Shown here piece by piece: positions 44,098 to 57,491 of a DNA stretch of 64,000 nt. Below the pieces are notes generated by a model that had not been told where the DNA came from, did not search any database, and was given only the letters and a program-made list of their open reading frames with translations. A program made the translations under genes and the position numbers. Source of the DNA: Euglena gracilis. Lineage: Eukaryota > Euglenida > Euglenophyceae > Euglenales. The stretch is from the NCBI GenBank assembly GCA_039621445.1, contig CP154954.1, forward strand, positions 1,116,001 through 1,180,000. The letters are read 5' to 3'. The first letter of the stretch is position 1, and every line of letters starts with the position of its first letter.

Positions 44098-44162
44098 CAA
44101 GCAATCCTCAAAATTAGATAAAGCTTATTTTTGAATTTTAATTGAAGTTACTTTATTTTCTA
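44098..44162. other. centre of palindrome A'/A''
   Basis: About 65 bases between the inverted arms that match neither arm well, although AAGCTTATTTTTGAATTTTAA is a loose match to the arm A flank near 17560. This is the turning point of a palindrome with arms of about 13 kb. Confidence 0.7.
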
Positions 44163-45520
44163 TGGATAACAAAAATTAAATTAATTCAAAATTTTGATTT
44201 TTAAAATGAATCTAATTTCAAATCATAAATTCTCTTGCAAAGTAATAATTTTAATGACTTGGATTACTTTTGAAACGAACATGATTCACATTGTTTTCAA
44301 AATTTTTATTGTTTACTATATTGATGAGTATTGATGAGTTAACAAGATAAAACTATCTGGGTGTATAAAAAATATCATAGAATAATAATTGAATAAAAAT
44401 AAAATATTCTAAAACATATAATTTTCTGGAATTTACAAACTTTATTACAAAAAAGTGTACAACAGAATTATATATATACAAAAATTTATTTTTAAAAATA
44501 TATAAATTATAACACTTTTAAAATTTTAATAGCTTCTTGAAAAATTTTAGTGACAGTAAAAAATAATAAAAACGCGTTTAATACATAATAACTACTATAA
44601 AGTATTTATATAGATTATTTTAAATCTTAAATAATCTATTATTATTACCTATTTTTGAAATAATATTAGTATAAATATACATATTTAGTAATAAACTATT
44701 ATCACAAATAGTGTAATCATTGTCATTTTCGTAAAATTTTAATTTCCAGCAACAAGCAAAATTTTGTTTAACAAAGCTTTTTGCCGATTAAACTAATACA
44801 AATAATTTACCCACATTTTTGATATAAAGAAGTATTACAAGAAGTACAGATGAATAAATCAAAAGTAGTTACAAAATATTATTAATATTTAATACCTTAC
44901 AATTAATTTTTAGTATTGTATTTATTCATAAAAAATGAGATCGAACTTTTAGAGTACAATCATTTAGTCTACCATAATTATATTAAGTAACTTGAATATG
45001 ACGTTTCAGAAGAATAATAGCATAAGTGATTACAGGAATAATAATAAGTAAGATAATCTATCATCACGAATAATAATCTAACATTGAATAAGAACAAGAA
45101 TAATAGAAATTGAGAAAAACTCTATATATATATCTAGACATTTCTGTTTGTTTCTAAGTAAAATCCTACGAAACATACAATTTTATATTACATTAAATAT
45201 GTAACTCATGTAAAAATATTGTTAGCTCTAAACATCTTCTATTTTTTCATTATATCATTTTTCTGAAAAACCTATCTCTGATAATGAACTGTAATAATTA
45301 ACTAACACTTATAAACTTTGTTTATCTTGAAATCTTAAACCTTAAAATATTATCTTGGAAAGTAAACATCTTTTATCTGGCAGAAATAACCAACCAGTTC
45401 TTCCATCCGGACTTGACGTATGGATGGATTATGGATGGATACAACCTGATTGAGCAATAGAATCGAATCTAAGCATTTCCTCGGCAATGGGTTCACTTCC
45501 TTTTTACCCTTTAAGAAATT
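44163..45520. other. non-coding start of arm A''
   Basis: Direct copy of about 17590-18942 with small indels; no gene seen. Confidence 0.6.
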
Positions 45521-45618
45521 ACGTATGCATTAGCCACACACATATCTAAATATAAATCAGTTTGTGTTGTTCTTTTTATTACAATAAACGTTACGGAATT
45601 TAACCATAAAGTACTTAA
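45521..45618 (-). pseudogene. orf381-paralogue fragment (arm A''), more mutated
   Basis: Same fragment as 18943-19050 but with extra substitutions (CATATCTAAATATAAATCAG), so this end of A'' has diverged or is poorly resolved. Confidence 0.6.
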
Positions 45619-45657
45619 TAATTAATTAATCATGGTTAATAATCAATAAAAAACCAT

Positions 45658-45710
45658 AAGGCGTAGTCTCCAAATCCTGATGTAGTCGGTTCGAATCCTA
45701 CAAACTTTTA
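45658..45710 (+). pseudogene. trnW remnant (arm A''), eroded
   Basis: Matches 19090-19142 but has lost one base before the anticodon and the AGCGCGC acceptor end, and the following hairpin is nearly gone. Confidence 0.7.
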
Positions 45711-45754
45711 GTGTACAATAGTAAATCTTGGTCACAATATTATTCAGTAAACCA

Positions 45755-47098
45755 TTTGGTATATATAGTATATATAATATTAAGTACATTAATAGTATAA
45801 GTACATTGGTATGTATATATATAATATTATAAGTACATAATATTATAAGTACATATATAGTATATATAATATATATAAGTACTTAATATAAAGTACATGG
45901 TATATATAGTATATATAATATATAAGTACATTAATATATATAAGTACATTGGTATATAGTATATATAAATATATAAGTACATTAATATATAAGTACATTG
46001 GTATATATAGTATTATAAATATATAAGTACATTAATATATATAAGTACATTGGTATATATAGTTATATAATATATAAGTACATTAATATATATAAGTACA
46101 TTGGTATATAGTATATATAAATATATAAGTACATATTATATAAGTACATTGGTATATATAGTATATATAATATATATAATTACATTAATATATCTAAGTA
46201 CATTGGTATATATAGTATATATAATATATATAAGGACATTAATATATATAAGTACATTGGTATATATAGTATATATAATATATATAAGTACATTAATATA
46301 TATAAGTACATTGGTATATATAGTATATAATATATATAAGTACATTAATATATATAAGTACATTGGTATATATAGTATATATATATATAAGTACATTAAT
46401 ATATATAAGTACATTGGTATATATAGTATATAATATATATAAGTACATTAATATATATAAGTACATTGGTATATATAGTATATATAATATATATAAGTAC
46501 ATTAATATATATAAGTACATTGGTATATATAGTATATATAATATATAAGTACATTAATATATATAAGTACATTGGTATATATAGTATATATAATATATAT
46601 AAGTACATTAATATATATAAGTACATTGGTATATATAGTATATATAATATATATAAGTACATTAATATATATAAGTACATTGGTATATATAGTATATATA
46701 ATATATATAAGTACATTAATATATATAAGTACATTGGTATATATAGTATATATAATATATATAAGTACATTAATATATAAAAGTACATTGGTATATAGTA
46801 TATATAATATATATAAGTACATTAATATATATAAGTACATTGGTATATATAGTATATATAATATATATAAGTACATTAATATATAAGTACATTGGTATAT
46901 ATAGTATATATAATATATATAAGTACATTAATATATATAAGTACATTGGTATATATAGTATATATAATATATATAAGTACATTAATATATATAAGTACAT
47001 TGGTATATATAGTATATATAATATATATAAGTACATTAATATATATAAGTACATTGGTATATATAGTATATATAAGTACATTGGTATATATAAGTACA
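45755..47098. repeat. 54-bp satellite (arm A''), longest array
   Basis: About 1.34 kb. The first 400 bases are ragged with many short indels; from about 46180 the units are nearly perfect 54-mers (for example start points 46621 and 46675). The array is longer than in A (0.87 kb) and A' (0.82 kb). Confidence 0.93.
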
Positions 47099-47324
47099 TA
47101 ACCCTTGATTCTTGGGTTTTTTGCAAAATTACTTCGGGAATTTTTTGCATTTAACCTACAATGCAATTAAAATATAGTTATTGATATATATTCAATGATC
47201 TATTTTTTTTTTGTATTTTTTTTAGTTTGATTAAGAATTATTATTTTTTTATTTTTTATGACACATTCATAGAAATAGGTAAAGAAAATTAAAAGCAAAA
47301 AAAACGATTTCTTATATTCATTTT

Positions 47325-48471
47325 ATGATTTTTACGATGTATTTCTTTAGAAATTTTGTTTTTTTACACTCTTTTATGAACTATATAATTAAAGTAAAAT
47401 CTATTTTAATTAATCGATATTCGTTGGCTACCTGCAATGCAATTTTATTGTATTTTTTTCAAACAAATTATTATAAAATTTATTTGTTAGTTAATACTAG
47501 TTTATCTTTTTACAATTTAATTTTTTTCCTTAGGAATTTTCTAAGGATAGTAAAAAAAAAAAACGATCCAAAAGTTTTTCTTTTGGCTTTATTGATAATT
47601 TCGAAAAATTATATCCAATATGCGCTTTACTGTAATTTTTTGTTTCAAGTTGGTAACAGAACATTAAAAGTAATCAAGTCCGTTGAAATTTCTAAAAATG
47701 AAATTTTGAAAAACGACCCTTCGTTGAAGGCTTTGGAGTTTTGGAAAAAAATTAAAATATTTTATAGTAAGAATTTTATTTCCAAAATTGCCGTAATTAT
47801 GGTAATTAGTTTTTCTGGTTATTGCGCATTTAATTTTGCATTTAAATTTTTTGGTGTACTTAAAGAATCTTCAAAAATCTTGGCTTCTTTTTTCTCTTTT
47901 AATCATGATCAAAAAAATGATAATTCTGAAGACAATCGTTCCGAAGATGATTTAAAGTCAAGTCAAGACCCAGTAAATATTCCTTCTATCGAACAAAGTT
48001 TCAAAGTTGAAGATTTTTCAATTTTCAATCCTGATTTTTGGTCAACTGATTTTGATAAAATTTTATTGGAAGAGGGTTATGACCTAGAGGGTTCATTAAG
48101 CACTTTATGGTTAACTCCAAGAACATTTATTGTGATGAAAAGGATCGTGCAAACTGGTTTCTATTTAAGTATGTGTGTAGCTAATGCATATGCAATTGCT
48201 GAAACCGTAAAAAAGAGGTCAGCCGGTTAGCAATGATATGTTACAATTTAATCCGACTTTGCAAACAGGATTTGTCTACCCATACGGGCAGTCAATGTCA
48301 GCACCCGGTCAAATACCTGGGGGGAATTTGGGCCGAACGTTTGTTCCTGAAGAAAAAATGTTTACTTCACAAGATCTAGCAGTTTCATCCAACTGTAATG
48401 TGGGGGATGGATTTGTTGAGGTTATAGAAATCCCATTTAATTATTATAAGGATGCATTACCCCCCGAGTAA
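47325..48471 (+). pseudogene. orf381 copy in arm A'', one frameshift
   Basis: In frame to codon 295; then an extra A (AAAAAAGAGG in place of AAAAAGAGG near 48212) shifts the frame, and the last 77 codons continue from 48238. The upstream A run that is short in arm A is normal here. Confidence 0.75.
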
Positions 48472-48480
48472 TATTCCTTT

Positions 48481-49419
48481 CTATTTTCGATTTCAAAGAA
48501 AAATATCAATATATTAAATTTTTTATGTATTAAATAACTTGATACATAATTATTAGTAGTCACTACGTTTTTTATACGTAATATTATTTCTTTAACACAT
48601 GGTTTTTTATATAAAAATAGGTCAATTTTTTTTATTATTTTTTTTAGAAAAAAAAAAATGCTTTGTAGACTATGTGGTAACTACATTTCAGTATCGTAAT
48701 TAGTACGACAGCTCGAATTTGGGTTTTGCAATTTTTTTTTCATTTTTTTTTTTTTTTTTTTTAAAAATAGGGTTAGTTGTTCTAAAATTCGGTGATTTTA
48801 TTTATGGGAGATTTTTATGCATTCAATAAAAAAAAAAAAAAATTGGCATGTTTTTATTAAGACAGGATTCGGTAGTTTTGAGGATTTTAACTTATTATTC
48901 ATCAAAAAAAGCAATTTCTTACATTTTATTTATGATTTTTAGGATGTATTTATTCAGAAAATTTATTTTTTTCTTTAAGCAAAACTGTGTTATTTTTTTT
49001 GCTTATATATTTTTCCTTGATTCCAGAGTTCTTGCAATTTACTTCGGGATTTTTTAAAATTTAACCTACAACGAAATTGTAGTTAAGATATATTTTAATG
49101 ATCTATTTTTTTATATTTTTTAAAAAGTTGTTATTTGTTATTATTTTTTTTTCAATTAAGATTTTTATATTTTTCACACTCATTTTTTTTAAAAAAAATT
49201 ATTATTATAGAAAAAAAAAATCCTTAATTGGTAACGTTGTGATTATGTTACTTCATCGTAGTGGGTCGCAAGTTCGAATTGAAGGTTTGCAATTTTTTTT
49301 TTCATTTTTTTTTTTTTTTGCATAATGGAGATATGGGAGTTTGAGGTTTTCAAAAAATGATTTATTTTTTTATTTATGGGAGATTTTATTATGTTTTATT
49401 TTATGTGCTCAATGGTTCC
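48481..49419 (+). repeat. cassette repeat R1 (arm A'')
   Basis: Direct R1. The truncated orf351 fragment starting at 48817 has GTGCCGGGT replaced by an A run (about 48828-48842), and the G run after the poly-T is altered to AGGGTTAG. Confidence 0.8.
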
Positions 49420-49723
49420 CGAAAGGGATTATCAAAAATTAATGGAAGATAAAAAGGAATTAGAAAGAAATGATTATCCTATTTTTAATGAAAAAAAACC
49501 TAATGATCAACTTTTTAGTTGGGAAGATGTTGTTCTGAGAAACGAAATTGCTGAAAAACGTCGCAGAAAACAGTATGGCGAATCATATGAATATGATTCT
49601 AAGCAAAGAGAAAAGCAATTTTATGAGTTTATTGAAAAATTTCTTGAGGAAAAAGGAGTTGAGTTACCGCGTAACTTATACACAGATAATACTATTATAG
49701 AAATGCAAAAAACGGAGGAGTAA
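49376..49723 (+). CDS. orf115/110 (arm A'')
   Basis: Intact third copy, protein identical to the other two. Confidence 0.7.
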   Translation: MGDFIMFYFMCSMVPERDYQKLMEDKKELERNDYPIFNEKKPNDQLFSWEDVVLRNEIAEKRRRKQYGESYEYDSKQREKQFYEFIEKFLEEKGVELPRNLYTDNTIIEMQKTEE

Positions 49724-49750
49724 AAAAATTACCTCTGATGTCAATACATA

Positions 49751-50675
49751 CTATTTTCGATTTCAAAGAAAAATATCAATATATTAAATTTTTTATGTAT
49801 TAAATAACTTGATACATAATTATTAGTAGTCACTACGTTTTTTATACGTAATATTATTTCCTTAACACATGGTTTTTTATATAAAAATAGGTCAATTTTT
49901 TTTATTATTTTTTTAGAAAAAAAAAAATGCTTTGTAGACTATGTGGTTATTACATTTCAGTATCGTAATTAGTACGACAGCTCGAATTTGGGTTTTGCAA
50001 TTTTTTTTTTCATTTTTTTTTTTTTTTTGCAAATAGGGGGGGGTTGTTCTAAAATTCGGTGATTTTATTTATGGGAGATTTTTATGCATTCAATAGTGCC
50101 GGGTAAAAATTGGCATGTTTTTATTAAGACAGGATTCGGTATTTTTGAGGATTTTAACTTATTATTCATCAAAAAAAGCAATTTCTTACATTTTATTTAT
50201 GATTTTTAGGATGTATTTATTCAGAAAATTTATTTTTTTCTTTAAGCAAAACTGTGTTATTTTTTTTGCTTATATATTTTTCCTTGATTCCAGAGTTCTT
50301 GCAATTTACTTCGGGATTTTTTAAAATTTAACCTACAACGAAATTGTAGTTAAGATATATTTTAATGATCTATTTTTTTATATTTTTTAAAAAGTTGTTA
50401 TTTGTTATTATTTTTTTTTTCAATTAAGATTTTTATATTTTTCACACTCATTTTTTTTTAAAAAAATTATTATTATAGAAAAAAAATCCTTAATTGGTAA
50501 CGTTGTGATTATGTTACTTCATCGTAGTGGGTCGCAAGTTCGAATTGAAGGTTTGCAAATTTTTTTTTTCATTTTTTTTTTTTTTTTGCATAATGGAGAT
50601 ATGGAAGTTTGAGGTTTTCAAAAAATGATTTATTTTTTTATTTATGGGAGATTTTATTATGTATTCAATGGTTCC
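49751..50675 (+). repeat. cassette repeat R2 (arm A'')
   Basis: Direct R2; truncated orf351 fragment at 50084-50209 with one change (Ser to Ile in GFGSF). Confidence 0.8.
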
Positions 50676-51699
50676 AGGAAAAAACTGGCATGTTTTTATT
50701 AAAACAGGGTTCGGTAGTTTTGAGGATTTTAACTTATTATTCATCAAAAAGTGGAAAGAGTTAATTAATTATAACTCTATTTCTTTTATTATTTATGGTT
50801 TTGATTTGTCTGAAAATAATTTAAACAACTTTTGTGAAGTGACTATAGAGGTCTATATAGAATTTAATAAAAATTACCGAAGGCATGGTCTTAAAAAATT
50901 ATTTTCTTTTGAAAAAAATTCTGTTATTGTAGAAAATTGATCGAGTAGTAAAACTTCACTTGATAATTTTTTTTCTAAAACAGGGAATAAAAACATTGAA
51001 GTTTGTTGGTCAGGTGTTCCAAGGTTTGAAAATGGTTTAAAAAATTCTTTAAGTTTTGATTTTGTTATTAAAAATAATTTATTAAGTCGTGCGCGAAAAG
51101 ATCATTGTTTTCCTTCGTTTTTTTCTAAATTGATTTCCAATTCCTCAGAAAATTATTTAAAAGTGAAAGAAAAAATAACAGAAGAGAAAAAGGAATTAGA
51201 AATAAATGATTCTAATAATTTTTTACACGATCATTTTAATGTTTTGAAAGCTAATGATCAATTTTTAAACATCATTGAAAAATATATAATAGAGTACAAA
51301 AATTTGTTTTTTTTAACGAGTAAAAACGATGCAATAAAACTTCGTTCTATGTTGTTGAAGTATATATCTGAAGTCGCAGTATTAGAAAATAGTATCTCAA
51401 ATTCTAATATTTCTAATATTTTTTTATTTAAGCAAGCTTCTAAGTTTTATAAACATAATTCTTTAAAAAACGATAATTATAAAAACTGGGATTTTAACTG
51501 GATTTTTGTGGAAATGCTTCTTATTTTTTTTCTAGAAAAAGAAAAAAATAAAAAAATTGATAAATTTGAATTATATACTTTAGTGAACAAAGAAATTTAT
51601 GGTGAAGAACAGTTAGATATAATGGTTAAAAACTTTAGAAAAAGAGCTTGTGAAAATGTCGATTTACGGCAGATTCGGTCTTCATTGCCTTGTTTTTGA
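50644..51699 (+). pseudogene. orf351 Rep-like copy with nonsense codon (arm A'')
   Basis: AAAGGG of the intact copies is AATTGA at 50935-50940, giving a stop after codon 98, at the position of the putative motif III. The frame reopens immediately and continues to the normal end, with one further Ala-to-Glu change. A two-base substitution in an otherwise identical gene is odd and could be a consensus error. Confidence 0.7.
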
Positions 51700-51720
51700 T
51701 TTTTATATAGGGAGAAAAGT

Positions 51721-51849
51721 ATGACAAAAAAAGAAGAAAAAAATTTAAATAATACAAAAATCAATTTAACAGTAAAAAAAATTTAAAAAAAATATTGTTC
51801 TTATAAAGCACAATATGATGAAAAAAACCTGGACCAAAAATTTAGTTGA
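51721..51849 (+). pseudogene. orf42 copy with nonsense codon (arm A'')
   Basis: TAT of the other copies is TAA at 51784, ending the frame after 21 codons. Confidence 0.45.
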
Positions 51850-52171
51850 AAGCTTTTTTTTTTTATCATTGAAAATGGGCATATTTTAAACGTAGTAGAA
51901 GTAGAATATTTTTCTTAAAGCGTGTCAAAAAAATCGATTAATTAAAATATAGTGTCATGGAAAATGTGATTATTCTATCACTTATTTAAATATGCTTTTT
52001 TATCAATGTCAATTTGTAGAATAATTGGCGTTTTTTTTGATGGAGTATAGTGAGTTTGCCTACTTTTTACCTTATTAAATTAATAAATTTAAAATTGACT
52101 TATTAAAAACTTATAGGGAGTAAATATTAAGGAAGTACCTTATCAGGATTTTGATAAGTATTCTCACTATT

Positions 52172-52612
52172 GAGGTTAAATATGGATTAGTTGATTATGC
52201 GTTAGTACGAGAATTTCATAGAACAGGTGGACCCTCATGTGCATTCGTATTTTATTAAAGAAGTCGATACTAAATTGGCAAATTTTTTCGATATATCTAT
52301 TGATTCTAAAATTTATAGGCCAGAGTTAACAATGAGAAAGATTTGCTCGACTATTTAATAAAACAAATATTTAACTTTGTGGATGCTTCAGAAAATTTCA
52401 TGGCTTCGGAATCAATTCTTAAAAAATATGGTAAATATTTTCAATATCTTCCTTTGGAAGAAAGGATGATTGAATTAGTGAAAAAAGGGGACATAGAAAA
52501 TGCTATGTTACTGTTTGAAAAAGAAAAACCTTCAGAATTTGTATATAAGGGCGACGCTATTGAACGTCAATTAAGAAACATATATTTAAGTACGAGATTA
52601 GGTGTGAAATAA
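52172..52612 (+). pseudogene. decayed orf89 gene (arm A'')
   Basis: Third copy of the three-frame decayed gene; terminal frame 52343-52612 is unchanged. Confidence 0.55.
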
Positions 52613-52657
52613 AAAATTAATTTTAATGAATACATAATACCCAAAGACTTAAGGTGG

Positions 52658-53002
52658 ATGTTGGATATTTATGAATCCCATCTAAATATGGGTAAAAATA
52701 AGGTATTTTTAATTTTAGGCAGTGAACATAGATATTTAATCGATTTTTTCGAATCTTATTTGCAATTTAAAGGCTTTTATCCTTTAGTAGTTAAGAAATC
52801 CAAGGATTTACTGAAATTAAACAATACTTATCATTATGATGCGATAATTTTTGTCAACTCAAATATCCTTGAATATCAAAATGTAAATGAGATAAAAAAC
52901 ATGTTCAACTCTTTAGAAACGACGTTAACTGCTTATTATGGAATATCTTTGATAAAGGTAGGGTCGTGGATTAAAGCCTTTCGTTCAACTTGCATGTGTT
53001 AA
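52658..53002 (+). CDS. orf114, receiver-like (arm A'')
   Basis: Same frame as the arm A copy, running into the trnI remnant and the antisense 16S fragment (52979-53007). Confidence 0.45.
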   Translation: MLDIYESHLNMGKNKVFLILGSEHRYLIDFFESYLQFKGFYPLVVKKSKDLLKLNNTYHYDAIIFVNSNILEYQNVNEIKNMFNSLETTLTAYYGISLIKVGSWIKAFRSTCMC

Positions 53003-53035
53003 GCATAGCTAAATATTGCTTTTCGTTAAAATTGT

Positions 53036-53089
53036 AAGGCGTAGGTCTCCAAAACCTGATGTAGTAGGTTCGAATCCTACAAAGCGCGC
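53036..53089 (+). pseudogene. trnW(CCA) remnant, arm A'' leader
   Basis: Direct counterpart of 26017-26070. Confidence 0.85.
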
Positions 53090-53172
53090 TTTTAGTGTAC
53101 ACATTATAGTAAATGTGCCCCTTGCTTGGTCACCAAGAGGGTGAAAGGATTTGACCAACTTTGATGTTTTGG

Positions 53173-53916
53173 AAATGACGAGTTTGATCCTTGCTCAGGG
53201 TGAACGCTGGCGGTATGCTTAACACATGCAAGTTGAACGAAATTACTAGCAATAGTAATTTAGTGGCGGACGGGTGAGTAGTAATATGTAAGAATCTGCG
53301 CTTGGGTGAGGAATAACAGATGGAAACGTTTGCTAATGCCTCATAATTTACTAGATCTATGTGAGTAGCTAGTTAAAGAGAATTTCGCCTAGGCATGAGC
53401 TTGCATCTGATTAGCTTGTTGGTGAGGTAAAGGCTTACCAAGGCGACGATCAGTAGCTGATTTGAGAGGATGATCAGCCACACTGGGATTGAGAACGGAA
53501 CAGACTTTTACGGAAGGCAGCAGTGAGGAATTTTCCGCAATGGGCGCAAGCCTGACGGAGCAATACCGCGTGAAGGAAGAAGGCCTTTGGGTTGTAAACT
53601 TCTTTTCTCAAAGAAGAAGAAATGACGGTATTTGAGGAATAAGCATCGGCTAATTCCGTGCCAGCAGCCGCGGTAATACGGGAGATGCGAGCGTTATCCG
53701 GAATTATTGGGCGTAAAGAGTTTGTAGGCGGTCAAGTGTGTTTAATGTTAAAAGTCAAAGCTTAACTTTGGAAGGGCATTAAAAACTGCTAGACTTGAGT
53801 ATGGTAGGGGTGAAGGGAATTTCCAGTGTAGCGGTGAAATGCGTAGAGATTGGAAAGAACACCAATGGCGAAGGCACTTTTCTAGGCCAATACTGACGCT
53901 GAGAAACGAAAGCTGA

Positions 53917-53948
<32 letters not shown>

Positions 53949-54041
53949 TTGGCCGTAAACTATGGATACTAAGTGGTGCTGAAAGTGCACTGCTGTAGTT
54001 AACACGTTAAGTATCCCGCCTGGGGAGTACGCTTGCACAAG

Positions 54042-54122
<81 letters not shown>

Positions 54123-54190
54123 AGGATTTGACAGGATCTAGGAGGAAGTTTGAAAGAACGCAGTACCTTCGGGTATCTAGACACAGGTGG

Positions 54191-54242
<52 letters not shown>

Positions 54243-54502
54243 CCTTTTTTTTAATTAACGCTTGTCATTTAGAAATACTGCTGGTTATTACCAGAGGAAG
54301 GTGAGGACGACGTCAAGTCATCATGCCCCTTATATCCTGGGCTACACACGTGCTACAATGGTTAAGACAATAAGTTGCAATTTTGTGAAAATGAGCTAAT
54401 CTTAAAACTTAGCCTAAGTTCGGATTGTAGGCTGAAACTCGCCTACATGAAGCCGGAATCGCTAGTAATCGCCGGTCAGCTATACGGCGGTGAATACGTT
54501 CT

Positions 54503-54539
<37 letters not shown>

Positions 54540-54662
54540 TGGCTGTGCCCGAAGTTATTATCTTGCCTGAAAAGAGGGAAATACCTAAGGCCTGGCTGGT
54601 GACTGGGGTGAAGTCGTAACAAGGTAGCCGTACTGGAAGGTGTGGCTGGAACAACTCCCTTT
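53173..54662 (+). rRNA. rrn16: 16S rRNA (operon O6, arm A'')
   Basis: 1490 bases, arm-type allele with a 3-base duplication (GAGTAGTAAT for GAGTAAT) near 53277 and the 9-base deletion at about 54241. Confidence 0.96.
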
Positions 54663-54745
54663 AGTTTTTTAACTAAAAAAATGTATAGATTGAAAACAAT
54701 GAAAAATAAAAAAAATAAGTAGGGAAACCTCTTATTTTTCCAAGA

Positions 54746-54819
54746 GGGCTATTAGCTCAGTTGGTTAGAGCATACCCTTGATAAGGGTAAGGTCGCTAGT
54801 TCAAGTCTAGCATGGCCCT
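54746..54819 (+). tRNA. trnI-GAU: tRNA-Ile (GAU)
   Basis: Operon O6 copy, unchanged. Confidence 0.97.
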
Positions 54820-54828
54820 CTTGGTTTT

Positions 54829-54901
54829 GGGGGTATAGCTCAGTTGGTAGAGCGCTGCCTTTGCAAGGCAGATGTCAGCGGTTCGAGTCCGCTTATCTCC
54901 A
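54829..54901 (+). tRNA. trnA-UGC: tRNA-Ala (UGC)
   Basis: Operon O6 copy, unchanged. Confidence 0.97.
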
Positions 54902-56839
54902 AAAAGGTTTTGATGTAGGTTCAAATGAACAAGGGCTTATGCGGGATTGCTTGGCATTTAGAGTCGAAGAAGGGCGTAGAAATTAACGATATGCTTTAGG
55001 GAGCTAAAGACGAGCTTTAATCTAAAGATTCCCGAATGGGGCAACCTATTACTTTAACATTACAATGAAATGGTATACAAATAATGTAGAGAACTTGGTG
55101 AACTGAAACATCTTAGTAGCCGAAGGAAAAGAAAGCAAAAGCGATTTTCTTATTAGTGGCGAGCTAACGGAAATCAGCCTAAACCTTTATGGGTGTTGTG
55201 GGTATATTATAATTACTGAAAAAGATAGAGAATTTGTTGAAAACAAAATCAAAGAGGGTTTTAAATCCCGTATTTGTTTTTAAAAAGTAATTTTTGATTT
55301 TCCCGAGTAGCATAGAGCACGTGGAATTCTGTGTGAATCAGCGAGGACCATCTCGTAAGGCTAAATACTCCTAAATGACCGATAGTGTACGAGTACCGTG
55401 AGGGAAAGCTGAAATAGAACACTGAGAAGTGAGTGAAATAGAATATGAAAGCATAAGTTTACAAGCAGTAGGAGATCTATTTAAAGATTGACTGTGTGCC
55501 TGTTGAAGAATGAGCCGGCGACTTATAGGTGATGGCAAGGTTAAGGTTTTTCCGGAGCCATAGTGAAATCGAGCTTAAATAAAGCGAAAAACTTTCTTCT
55601 TGAAAGTTTATGTCATTGCTTATAGACCCGAACCCAGGTGATCTAATCATGGTCAGGTTGAAGTTTTTTTAAAACAGAATGGAGGACCGAACCCACCAAT
55701 GTTGAAAAATTGGGGGATGAACTGTGATTAGGGGAGAAATTCCAATCGAACTTGGAGCTAGCTGGATCTCTTCGAAATGCGTTGAGGCGCAGCGTTTAAT
55801 TATGGTAAACATTAGGGGTAAAGCACTGTTTCGATGCGGGCTATGAAAATGGTACCAAGTTGTGGCAAACTCTGAATACTAAGTTATATTTCAATTAATC
55901 AGTGAGACAGTGGGGGATAAGCTTCATTGTCAAGAGGGAAACAGCCCAGATCACTACTTAAGGCCCCTAAATAATTACTAAGTGGTAAAGGATGTACTAT
56001 TACATAGACAACCAGGAGGTTGGCTTAGAAGCAGCCATTCCTTTAAAAAGTGCGTAATAGCTTACTGGTCAAGTGATAGTGCGCCGAAAATGAACGGGAC
56101 TAAGTAATTTGCCGAAGGTGTGAGAGAAATCGGTAGAAGAGCGTTCTGTGTTGAAGAGAAGGAATAGTGAAAATAGTTCTGGATTAAACAGAAGTGAGAA
56201 TGTCGGCTTAAGTAACGAAAACATTGGTGAAAATCCTATGCTCCGAAAACCTAAGGTTTCCTTAGCCAGGTTCGTCCTCTAAGGGTTAGTCAGGTCCTAA
56301 AATAAGGTTTAACAACGTAAATTGATGGATGACAGGTTAATATTCCTGTACCGAATGCTCACTTGTAAGGAGTGACGAAAAAGGCTAGATCGGCCACGTG
56401 ATGGTTTGTGGTTTAAGGGTTCAAGAGGTATCAAATATTAAAAAAAATATTTTGTCTTAAGGCCTGAATAGTATAAATACTACGGTATTGAAAGTGATTG
56501 ATGTCATGTTTCCAAGAAAAACTTTTGTTTATGTATAGTGAGCTCGCCTGTACCGTAAACTGACACAGGTAGGTTAGTAGAATATACTAAGGAGCGCGAG
56601 ATAACTCTTTCTAAGGAACTCGGCAAAATGACTTCGTAACTTCGGAAGAAGAAGTACCTCTAATGAGGTGGCAGAAAAGAGGTCCAAGCGACTGCTTACC
56701 AAAAGCACAGGTCTCCGCGAAGTTGAAAAACCATGTATGGGGGCCGAGGCCTGCTCAGTGCAGGAAGGTTAAAGAAATTGGTTAGCGTAAGCAAAGCTAG
56801 TGACTGAAGCCCCTGTGAACAGCGGCAATAACTATAATT

Positions 56840-56892
<53 letters not shown>

Positions 56893-57379
56893 TTAACGAT
56901 TTGGACACTGTCTCAGAAAGAGACTCGGTGAAATAGAATTGACTGTGAAGATGCGGTCTACTTGCACTTGGACAGAAAGACCCTATGAAGCTTTACTGTA
57001 TCCTGAAATTGGTTTCGGGCTTTTTTGCGCAGAATAGGTGGGAGGCTATGATCTTGTCTTTTGGGATACGGGGAGCCGAAAAATGAGATACCACTCTGAG
57101 AAAGCTAGAAATCTAATCTTAATCTTATGTACAATCATGATAATTGACAGTTTCAGGCGGGCAGTTTTACTGGGGCGGTAGCCTCCTAAAAAGTAACGGA
57201 GGCGTACAAAGGTTTTCTCAGGCTAGACGGAAATTAGTTGTGGAGTGTAAAGGCATAAGAAAGCTTGACTGTGAGACTTATAAGTCAAACAGAGACTAAA
57301 GTCGGTCTTAGTGACCCGACGGTGCTGTATGGAAAGGCCGTCGTAAACAGATAAAAGTTACTCTAGGGATAACAGGCTG

Positions 57380-57439
<60 letters not shown>

Positions 57440-57456
57440 ACCTGGGGCGGTAGTAC

Positions 57457-57491
<35 letters not shown>

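Noticed and set aside
41700-47166. Many frames rich in Tyr, Ile, Leu and Met
   Set aside because: They read the 54-bp satellite in six frames; both strands are open because the repeat lacks stops.
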